A DNA stretch of 64,000 nt, taken from the NCBI RefSeq assembly GCF_000797495.1, contig NZ_JTGN01000003.1, positions 444,063-508,062 on the forward strand. The letters are read 5' to 3'. Both the position numbers and the translations under genes were made by a program. Below, one piece after another: positions 53,095-63,200 of this stretch (positions within the stretch are counted from its first letter, which is position 1; the number at the start of each line of letters is the position of its first letter). The DNA is from Robinsoniella peoriensis. Lineage in GTDB: Bacteria > Bacillota > Clostridia > Lachnospirales > Lachnospiraceae. The notes beneath the pieces are model-generated. The model worked only from the letters and a program-made list of their open reading frames with translations, made no database searches and had not been told where the DNA came from.

Positions 53095-56000
53095 ATGATT
53101 AGAACAATGGAAGAAAGTAGTATGAAATCTCAGAATATCACAGATGATTTTCGGGTTGGTATTGTAAAATGCAGGAAGGATGAGTATCTTTCCATTAAAG
53201 AAGTGAATAAGGGATTTCTCAGACTATTCGGATATAAAGTTGCGGATTTGGAAGAATGCTTTGGCAGTGGGCTGGTTAACATCATTCATGCTGATGACAG
53301 GCAAAAATTACTGCTGAACATTAAAGAATCAAATCAGAATAAAGATAGAATTGTCTGCTGCTGCCGTATGGTCTGTAAAGATAGAACCTATCTGTGGGTA
53401 CAGTATTTCGGACAGAGTATCAAAGATGTAAGCGGGGAAGAGATCATACTTGGAATGATCACAGAGAGGATCATGGATCAAGAGGAAGCGAAAGGATTCC
53501 TTCACACCAAATGTGGAGTCGGTCCTTTCCTGAAGGATTTAGACGTGGCTTCAGAACAGTCAGAAGTCATGATTTTTGAGTGGGACGTAGTCACGGATAC
53601 CATGGCATATTCCAGTGATTTTCAAAACAGTGCGCATATAATCCGTGAAATAAGCAGTCATCTGGTGTCATCACATTATATTCATCCCGATGATAAAAAG
53701 GTATTGATGAATCTACGCGAAAGTGTAAAGCAGGGGAAATTATATTCAACTTCAGAATTTCGTATCCGGAACGAGAAAAATGAGTACATCTGGTATCGGA
53801 TTCATGCGATCACACAATATGACAGTGATGAAAAACCTGCCAAGGCGGTAGGGATGATGTTCTGCATTAATGAGGAAATGCAGGTAATAGAGCAGCTGCG
53901 CGCCAGGGCAGAACGAGATGTACTGACCGGGCTTTATAACCGGGAAGAGACGGAAGAGAGGATCAAACGGCATTTGCAGGGAAAACCGGCTAATTCTTGT
54001 GCTCTGTTGATGATAGACACCGATAATTTCAAACAGATAAATGATACGAAAGGACATATGCTTGGTGATGTAGTTCTCTCAGAGCTGGCAGCCTCGATGA
54101 AGAACCGCATGAGAAAAAGCGATATCGTAGGGAGAGTCGGCGGAGATGAGTTCATCATATTTATGAAAGATATCGCATCAAGGGAAGCTGCCAGTAAAAA
54201 GACGGAAGAATTACTGCAAGGGTTCAGCCATCTGTTTAAAAATGAGAAGATGGCGGTTCAGATTACCTGCAGTATTGGAATTGCTGTATACCCGGAAGAT
54301 GGGAATGAGTTCAAAACATTATACCGCCATGCTGATCAGGCATTATATCAGGCAAAAATCCAGGGTAAGAACCAATATGTGATGTACGACTATCAGCACT
54401 CATATCAGATTGAGGAAGCAGGTTATTCAAACCTTGTCACTGCTATTGATTCTGAGATAAAGTCATCAGGGCAGCAAAGTAATGTTTTATCTGATATCTT
54501 TAAAATACTCTATAGAACGGAGGATACAGAACAGGCAATTAATCTGACCCTGGAGATTGTTGGAAGGCGATTTGATGTGAGCCGCGCCTATATTTTTGAA
54601 TCTACAGAGGATGGAAAATATCATTCGAATACTTATGAATGGTGCAATAAAGGAATTAATCCGGAAATGGAGAATCTTCAAAATATAGATGCCAGCGAGG
54701 CTGGAGATTACAAGACAATGTTTGACGATAATTCTATTTTCTACTGCAGGGACACCCATTTGCTGCCCACCACACAGAGGGAGCTGCTGGAAAAGCAGGG
54801 TATTTATTCTACGCTGCAATGTGCATTCTGGAAAGAAAAGGAATTTGCCGGATTTGTAGGGTTTGATGAATGCACAGGTTTACGTCTGTGGACCCGGGAG
54901 GAAGTTGACGTACTGTCTATGGTTTCCCAAATGCTGACGACCTTTCTGCAGAAAAAAAGGGTAATGGAGCGGAATGCAGAAATGGAATTACAGATGCGTA
55001 CTATACTGGATTCCCAGTCTTCCTGCATTTATATCGTGGAGAAGAATACTTTTGCACTCCTATTTTTAAACTCAAAGGCAAAGGAGTTTCGACAGGGTAT
55101 CCGGCAGGGAGAATGCTGTTACAGTGTATTATTTGATAAAAAGGAACCCTGTGGGTTCTGCCCGCTCCTTGAGGACCGGGTGTGGGAAGGTAAAATGGCA
55201 GAGGACAGTATACATTCAAAAATACATGCATCTTCCACGAAATGGTTTGGAAAGGAGGCATATCTTGTTTCATTCCGAATTGAATCGAATGCAGCATTAC
55301 TCAATACCCGGCAGGATATGGAACATCATATTACTGCGGAAAAAAGTATCGTGGATTGTATCCAATGTCTGACTTCCTCCGAGTATCTGGAAGATGCCAT
55401 TGAATACGTTCTCGAAATTGTACAGGATTATTATCAGTCGGACAGGGTATACATTATTGAGATAGATGAATCAATGGGAGTGGTAAGCAATACTTATGAG
55501 ATTTGTGCAGAAGGGGTTGAGCCCCAGATTAATATGCTGCAGAACGTTCCCCTTGAGGCGATTACTTTCTGGATGGAGCAGTTTGAATTAAAAGATTACA
55601 TTAACATAGAAAATGTTGATGAACTGGGAGATGAACGCCACCTGGAATTTGAGATATTAAAAGAGCAGGGAATCAATAGCCTTATGGCGATACCCCTCTA
55701 TGTAAAGGGGGAGATGAAAGGCTTTTTAGGAATCGATGATCCGAAGATACACAAGGAAAACTTTTACTATCTGAAGGAACTCAGCTATTTTCTTGAAAAT
55801 GAGATTTCAAAAAATTCACTGAAAAAGAAATTGGTTAAAATGAGCTATCAGGATTCTATGACGGGACTGGAGAATCGAAATAGCTATATGACATATTGTG
55901 ATGATTTTTTAGAAAGCCATCCCGCTCCGGTAGGTGTGGCATTCATGGATATCAACGGATTGAAAAAGCTGAATGACTTAAAAGGACATCTTTGCGGGAA

Positions 56001-57063
56001 TATGCTGATTAACCATATCGCAGAGAAGATGAAAGAATTTTTTCCAAAGGAGCGTTGCTTTCGGCTTAGCGGGGATGAATTTTTAATTGTTACGCAATCC
56101 ATGTCTTATGATGAATTCCGAAAACAATTAACCGGTTTGACAGAAAGCCTGACGGAAGATGGACACAGTTCAATAGCTATAGGAACAACCTGGAGTGATG
56201 TGGAGGCCGACCTGATTGATTTGGTGAATAAAGCGGATCGGCTGATGTATATTAACAAACAGGATTATTATAAGGAAACAAAAGATATCTCAGTTACAAA
56301 GATCCCTTTACTTCGGGGGCTGTTGGAGTCTATCCTGAATAACGAATATCTGATTTATCTCCAGCCGAAGCTTAATGTACAAACGGGGAAAATAGACAGT
56401 GCGGAAGTCCTGGTACGTTATCGGGAAAAGGATGGCACGATCTCTTCCCCTGCTAAATTCATACCAATGCTGGAAAGTGAAGGATTAATCTCAAATATAG
56501 ACTTTTTTGTGATGGAAGAAGTGTGCAGGCTGCTGACTAAGTGGAAGGCTGCGCACTTATCAGACATGAAATTAGCAATCAACTTTTCCAGAATCACCCT
56601 GTTCGATCATCATTTTCTAAAACAATTCCAGGATATCTTTGAACGATATAGCTTAAGGCCGGGGCAACTGGAGGTGGAAGTAACGGAAACCCAGGAAACT
56701 TTGAATAAGAAGCTGATGGCACGATTACTGGATGAACTTAGTAATCGGGGATTTCGTATTGCTTTAGATGATTTTGGGGTTGAGTATTCTTCTTATGAAT
56801 TTTTGCTCATGGCAAATTTTAATCTTCTGAAGATAGACAAAGGCATTGTTCAAAGGTACGGAGAGACAAAGAAATGCGAAACTTTAATGAAACACATCGT
56901 TGATATGGGGCATGATCTTGGCATCAGCTGCTGTGCTGAGGGTGTGGAGACGGAAGAACAATTTCACTTTATAAAATCAATTGGCTGCGATTATATACAG
57001 GGGTACCTGATTGGGAAGCCGGTATCTATAGAGCAGTTTGAAATCAAATATTTGGAAAAATAA
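53095..57063 (+). CDS. PAS/GAF/GGDEF-GGDEF/EAL c-di-GMP signalling protein
   Basis: A 1322-residue soluble protein that should make and/or break the second messenger c-di-GMP. In order: PAS (about 25-135), PAS (about 155-265), GGDEF with intact GGDEF at 349-353 and an RKSD inhibitory site five residues before it, GAF (about 462-625), a PAS-like region with Cys-rich loop (about 640-735), GAF (about 745-905), a second GGDEF with SGDEF at 992-996 and no inhibitory site, and EAL (about 1075-1322). The EAL motif is EVL with Glu1104 kept, and VTETQE, DDFGVEYSS, LLKIDKG and EGVETEEQ are present, so phosphodiesterase activity is likely. The two GAF domains share the pattern SNTYEWC / SNTYEIC and look duplicated. 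It stands alone between its own promoter and terminator and is not obviously tied to the sugar loci. No membrane segment is seen. Confidence 0.92.
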   Translation: MIRTMEESSMKSQNITDDFRVGIVKCRKDEYLSIKEVNKGFLRLFGYKVADLEECFGSGLVNIIHADDRQKLLLNIKESNQNKDRIVCCCRMVCKDRTYLWVQYFGQSIKDVSGEEIILGMITERIMDQEEAKGFLHTKCGVGPFLKDLDVASEQSEVMIFEWDVVTDTMAYSSDFQNSAHIIREISSHLVSSHYIHPDDKKVLMNLRESVKQGKLYSTSEFRIRNEKNEYIWYRIHAITQYDSDEKPAKAVGMMFCINEEMQVIEQLRARAERDVLTGLYNREETEERIKRHLQGKPANSCALLMIDTDNFKQINDTKGHMLGDVVLSELAASMKNRMRKSDIVGRVGGDEFIIFMKDIASREAASKKTEELLQGFSHLFKNEKMAVQITCSIGIAVYPEDGNEFKTLYRHADQALYQAKIQGKNQYVMYDYQHSYQIEEAGYSNLVTAIDSEIKSSGQQSNVLSDIFKILYRTEDTEQAINLTLEIVGRRFDVSRAYIFESTEDGKYHSNTYEWCNKGINPEMENLQNIDASEAGDYKTMFDDNSIFYCRDTHLLPTTQRELLEKQGIYSTLQCAFWKEKEFAGFVGFDECTGLRLWTREEVDVLSMVSQMLTTFLQKKRVMERNAEMELQMRTILDSQSSCIYIVEKNTFALLFLNSKAKEFRQGIRQGECCYSVLFDKKEPCGFCPLLEDRVWEGKMAEDSIHSKIHASSTKWFGKEAYLVSFRIESNAALLNTRQDMEHHITAEKSIVDCIQCLTSSEYLEDAIEYVLEIVQDYYQSDRVYIIEIDESMGVVSNTYEICAEGVEPQINMLQNVPLEAITFWMEQFELKDYINIENVDELGDERHLEFEILKEQGINSLMAIPLYVKGEMKGFLGIDDPKIHKENFYYLKELSYFLENEISKNSLKKKLVKMSYQDSMTGLENRNSYMTYCDDFLESHPAPVGVAFMDINGLKKLNDLKGHLCGNMLINHIAEKMKEFFPKERCFRLSGDEFLIVTQSMSYDEFRKQLTGLTESLTEDGHSSIAIGTTWSDVEADLIDLVNKADRLMYINKQDYYKETKDISVTKIPLLRGLLESILNNEYLIYLQPKLNVQTGKIDSAEVLVRYREKDGTISSPAKFIPMLESEGLISNIDFFVMEEVCRLLTKWKAAHLSDMKLAINFSRITLFDHHFLKQFQDIFERYSLRPGQLEVEVTETQETLNKKLMARLLDELSNRGFRIALDDFGVEYSSYEFLLMANFNLLKIDKGIVQRYGETKKCETLMKHIVDMGHDLGISCCAEGVETEEQFHFIKSIGCDYIQGYLIGKPVSIEQFEIKYLEK

Positions 57064-57074
57064 AAACTATGGTG

Positions 57075-57102
57075 TGCCAGGCTTTTCGAAGCCTGGCATT
57101 TT
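57075..57102 (+). terminator. Intrinsic terminator after the c-di-GMP gene
   Basis: TGCCAGGCTT, TTCG tetraloop, AAGCCTGGCA, then TTTT: a perfect 10-bp stem twelve bases after the stop. Downstream, a TATAAT at 57174-57179 without a clear -35 may belong to the promoter of the next gene. Confidence 0.92.
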
Positions 57103-57269
57103 AAATTCCCCCGGTAAAAAAAATCCCCCTAAACAAGTAAAATACCTCCTCACAGTTTGAAGCAAATGATTGCTATAATGTGATTATATAAAGTTTCCGG
57201 AATCAGAAGTATGAAGTACCCTGAGAGATCAGTCTTAAAAAATGGAAACTTATAGAAGGAGGAACAAGG

Positions 57270-60200
57270 ATGAAGAAAAAGATTTATGGTTTGAAACGCT
57301 GGCTCGCATTGACGCTGGCAAGCTCATTAATCTGTACCCTGGTGCCGGACATCGACACACTGGCAGCTGCTTCCGGGCCCAATGCAGAGGAGGGAGCCGT
57401 GACACAGGGGGCTGCAGAGGAACCCTGGATTGCATCACCTTATGTTAATGAGAAAGGAGAAGTGGTAGAAGGGCTTGAAAATGCAGTCAATGGAAAGCGC
57501 CATTGGCTGGAAACGGATGAATCTCTGCCGGTTACAGTGACGGAGGATAGTGGTAGCATTACAATTGGAAACAGCATTGTTGAACGCCGCTTTCAGCTTC
57601 CCGGGGAAGGCGGAACTGAATTTTACACAGACAGCTACAAAAATCTGTATATCGATAAAGAGATGATGGATGGGGAAACAGTAATGCCGGAAATTTATCT
57701 CGGATTATATGATAAACCTTACCGGGAGGTATACAGTGATGAAGGAATCAAAATACATAGGGATTCAATTGCATCTGCGGACAATACGATAGAGATACCG
57801 GACAGCTGTATCAAAGTGGATCCGGATTACTACTATGTAGGAGGAACCCAAAATAACAACACCTTTGTGTTTGACGGATATACAATCAGCGAAAGCTGTG
57901 AAAAGCCCTTTGAATGGACTTCTAACGAAATCTTCGGAGATCCGGCGGCGAAGGAGTGGCCGCCGAAAGGAAAACACCTGGAGTTTAATTTTTCAGCACC
58001 AGACTCATTTCCGGAATCCTATCAGGGAATAAAAATAAAAATTATCTACGAAATGTACGACAATATCCCCGCAATGAAAAAGCGTGTGGAGATCGTAAAT
58101 GAAGGAGACAGCCAGATTATGATTGGGCGGCTGGCACCGGAAGTAATCAATGGAAATCAAAATATGGATGATCTGCTGGCTATGGAAACCACATACACCT
58201 GCGGAGATCAGAGCACACTCCCCATTAACCGCCCGCTTCCCTGCAAATGTGACCTGGAAAAAGAGGGAAGCCCATTTCTGGGACTTCAGGATATCACCCA
58301 CAGCTGTTATGAAGTCGGACCGGCTTACGAACTGGCAAAGGGAGAATCCATGATCGGGTTTGATACCTATGAATTCGTACACAGCACCTACTGGTTTGAA
58401 TTGAAAATGCGGGAACGTCTTGGTATCTACCGCACACTGTTTCCGTGGATCACAGATAACCCGCTGACCCACCATAATACAGGGAGATTGACAAAGGAAG
58501 TCATTGATCATGCAGCAGAAGCTGAATTTGAAATGATCATACAGTCTTACAGTGCTCCGGATGAATCCAAACAGATGCTTGCCCGGGATCAGGCAACTCT
58601 GGATAAGTACAAAGAGCTGGTGGATTATGCTCATAGCAAGGGAATTGCAATCGGAATCTACCAGGCACAGTACACGAGAGGACAGTACAGCCAGAATAAG
58701 GAGTATGGTACAAACGCAGAAGGACAGTGGGGTGCCTCCATGTGTCTGGCATCCGCAGCCTTTGATGATTATTGGGATAATTTTAAAAATTTTGTACAGT
58801 ATACGGGGTTGGACTGTGTGGAGATTGACGGTACCTATCCTGGAAACTACTGTAACTGCGGGGAACAGCACGTGAACAAGGATAAGGAAACGGATCCGGC
58901 GAATCCGTTAGATGCAGATACTGGAAAAGCATCAAAATACAAATTCCACAACGGTGTCTTTGATTCCCAGGTTAAGCAGTGGGAAAACGGAGTCCGTATG
59001 ATGTGTGCAGAATTCCGTGATATGGGTGTATTTGTAAAAGTGCCTGCATGGTATTACTTAAACGGTGCCAACAAATGCGGTATCGGATATGAAGAGGCAG
59101 CCTGGAGCCAGCCGAGACAGGAGCAGCTGCTGTATGGCCGTCAGCTTATGCATAATGCTTCCTATGGCAGAACAATGTCCATGAGCTGGTCTCATGTACC
59201 GTTTGCAGAATATCACGGCGGCGGCGGGGACGCAGCGTTCCAGCCTTTCAAAGAGAAGAAGGAGGACTATAACTGGGTGATCGCCCAGAATATAGGGAAC
59301 GGAGTCAATTCTGATTTCCGGGGACCGGCATTATTTGACGATGGAACACAGGATGTTCTGAACAAGTGGGTAGAATTTTACAAACGTTACCGTGGGATTG
59401 TAAACTCCGATATGGTTCATATTTCCCAGGCGGCCTATGATGCTGCAGGTACCAACCGGCAGCGTGGCGTTAAAATGGATACTTTATACCATGTCAATGC
59501 AATGAATGATGGGGAAAAGGGGCTCTTATGGGTATATAACCAGACCGATGAGAAGAAAACCGAAGTAATCAGTGTACCGATGTATTATACCGGGCTTGCA
59601 AAAGAACTGAATTATCCGCCGGTGCCGCTGAAAAATTCTATGGGAAAAAATGTCCACAGATATGGCGCTTATCCGCCGAACTACAGCTGGCTTCCCCAGT
59701 CTGAACCGAATTACAGACAGCCGGATGCCCTGGCTGGTGATTATGGGCAGGCAGTCTTTATGCGTGAAGGAGTTCAGGAGAAAGTATTGTCCATTGACTC
59801 TAACGGAAATGCACAGCTGGAAGTGACTTTGCCGCCTATGAGTTTTACTTATTATAGTATTTATAATTCTGAGGAAGCGCCAAAAGTCAGCCTGGAGGTT
59901 GGAAAGGTGACCGAACTGACCGCTCAGGAGGCAACCGAAAATTCGGTAGTGCTTGACTGGGATAAAGATGTTGCCTTTAAGATGATCGAAAACGGTATTG
60001 AAATTGAAAAGCCGACAGTTACGGTTGACAGCTATATGGTATACCGGGACGGCGAGCTGATCGCACAGACTATGGAAAATACATACGAAGACACTTCCCT
60101 GGTGGAGCAGAAGAACTATGTTTATACGGTAAAGGCAGTCGCAAAAGGTGTGGAAGGCAGCTTAAGTGATCCGGTTTCCGTAGATACAAAAGCAGATAAC

Positions 60201-63200
60201 AATGCACCCCAGGTTACAAAAGTGGAAGCGAGAAGTGATACGGTCATTGAAGTTCTATTTAATGAGGCAGTAGATACTAAGACCGCAGAAAATATCGGAA
60301 ATTACAGTGTCTCAGATGGCATCAGTGTGAAGGAGGCCCGGGTTGAGGAAGCGAAGGTTACGCTGACGACAGATACGCTTTCCATGCTGCAGCCGTACAC
60401 CATAAAGATAGAAAATGTCTGTGATGCTTCTGCGGCAAAGAACCAGATGGAAGTACACAAACAGAAAATCATCTACGGCTACATTGCCAAGTTTGGATTT
60501 GAAAAAGCAGGTGAAGGGCTGATTACGGATGCGTTCGGCAATTATACCGGAAAAGCCAGTAATATGGAAACACTGGAGCAGACCTACGGCTCCGCAGCAA
60601 GACTGAAAGAAGAAAAAACTTCTTATGGTAATCTGGGAAGCGGACTGCTAAAGGGGATGGACCAGTACTCTATGAGCCTTTGGTTTAAGACCGATTCAGA
60701 GAAAAAACAGATTTTACTGAGCCAGGGGCAGGAAGGAATTCCGGCAGACGATCTGACACTTACGGCGGAGTCGGGAAGCCTGAGCTTCCATGCCAGTGAT
60801 GCAGACAGTAAAGAAGTTGCACTCAGCGGCGGAACCGTTCTCCCCGGAAAATGGAATCTGGCGGTGGTTGTAAGAGACGGACAAACGTTTACGCTTTATT
60901 TAAATGGGGAAGCTGTGGACACGAAGACAGCTGACATTGGTGTAAATGACACCCAGAATGCTTTACTGGCCGGTGCCATGAGGAATAATGCAGGCGGTGA
61001 CCGCGTGAACTATTTCAGCGGCGATATCAGCGAAATATCATTATATAATGTATCTCTGCAACAGTCAGACGTAACACTTTTGGAGCAGTCGGGATTCGTT
61101 GCGTTCAGTGCAGCTGCGGACTCAGCTAAGTCATTGGATGAGCGCCTTTACACAGAGGAGAGCTACAAACCGCTTGGAGATATCATTCAGGAGATTGACA
61201 AAATGGATCCGGTAAGCATAATGCCGGCGGAGATTGTTGATTTGATGAAACGTATGCAGGAAGCGATGAATGGTTTAACTCTAAAAGACAGCAATAAGTC
61301 GTTAACGGCACTCTACCATATGGACGAGGCTAAGGGAGATGTTATTTCCAATGCGGTGCAGGGTTATAATGCCGGGTTCATAAATGGACAGTATATGCGT
61401 ATAGCTACACCTTTCGGACGTGGTGCCTATATGTATGAAAAAAATCAGAACTATATCTCCATTCCGGATTCTCCCATTGCAGGGCTGGATACGTTTAGCG
61501 TACAGGGATGGTTTAAGCCCCAGTTATTTTTAGACAATGAGGTTACGGATACCGAAGATGATTTTACCCATGTCAGAGGAACTCCAAAACAGGTACTGCT
61601 GTCAGATCAGGGCGGAAATATGGTGCTTTCACTTCAACAGAGAAAACTGGTTCTGGAAGTTTCAGACGGCGCACAGACGCAAACTCTGAAGTCCGCAGAT
61701 GAATTTGCAATGGAACAGGTAACAGGCGGAGAATCCCGTCAGGCATGGAACCATTTTGCAATTACCCGCAGCAAAGATACCTTTACCCTCTACTTGAATG
61801 GAAATAAAATGGGAGAGGTCTCCCAGCAAGGTGTTGACACAGGAAGATCCTTAACGATAGGTGCGAAGATAAATGATGAAAAGGTCAGGGAACTCCAGTA
61901 CAACGGCCTGGTGGATGAATTTGCTTTCTATAGTACAGCGCTTGGACAGGATGATATAAATGCTTCAGCAGAGGCAATTCCGTTCCGGAAATCAGAGAGG
62001 GAAAACCTTGCGCTGAATAAGACACTGAACAGTGACGGAATGACAGATCCAAAAAGGCTGAATGATGGTAAAGTATTGGATTATGCAAGTAAGGATACTC
62101 CCTGGACGGCACGTTCCAATGGTACATCGGATGGTCTGAAATACCAGATTGATCTGGAGGCTTTGTATGACATTGATACGGTTTCCCTTACACAGTTCTT
62201 CCGCAATTATAATAATGAAGAATTGAGAAGATATCGGGATGTGGTAATTCAGATATCCACAGCCAAGGATTTTGCACCTGAAAATACAACAACAGTCCTC
62301 AATACCGATTCGGATAACAGTATGGGGTATGGGGCAGGTACCGATCAGACTTTCTATAGCTTTGAATTAGGCATTGATTTGATTCTTGATAAACCGGTAA
62401 CGGGACGATATGTACGCCTGATAAACAGCGGATTCTATGGACTTAGCGGAAGCTATTCCGGATATGTTAATGTATCCGAGCTTGAGGTTTACGGCTCAAA
62501 GGCTGCAGCCAGACCGGAGATCAAGGTATCAGCTGATGACGTGAATCTGAAAGTTGCTGGAGACAGAGAATTTGTAAAAGTTACCACTGATCTGGATACA
62601 AACCTGGCCGATTTAACCGTTCATTCCCAAAACGAAGAAATAGCAGCAGCAAACTGGAGTAAAGCGGATGGCCTGCAGATCAACGGAGTGGGAAAAGGGA
62701 ACACGGATATTATAATAACCCATCCAAAGGACAGCAGTATCACAAAGGTTATTCACGTAACCGTGGAAGGTCTTGAGCCGGATGCTGTTATAAATGATGA
62801 TAACGAAGCAATTGTGTATAACGGAAGCTTTACTTATTACAGCGGCAGGGGCGGTGATCCGGATGGCGTTACAGAGTATAACAGAGACATCCACTATGGA
62901 AATCTAACAGGTGATTCGGCAGAATATACCTTTACCGGAACCGGAATTGATATTATTACAACGGTTAATACCGATGGCTGTCTTCTGGGCATTACCATAG
63001 ACGGAGAGGCACAGAATGATGTCAATACCCTGATCCCAAATGAAAGATATTTTAAACGGGCAAACCAGATGTGCGTATTCAGCAAAACGGATCTGTCTTA
63101 TGGGGAACATACAATACGACTGGAAAATAAAGGCGGAAATATCACAATAGATGCACTGCGCACCTATGCTGATGAGGACAAGATTGTGGATAAGACCCAG

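Noticed and set aside
58005..58871. A 288-codon open frame on the minus strand
   Set aside because: It lies wholly inside the continuous plus-strand gene from 57270, has low-complexity Cys/Phe/Ile-rich translation, no ribosome site and no recognisable domain; it is an opposite-strand shadow.
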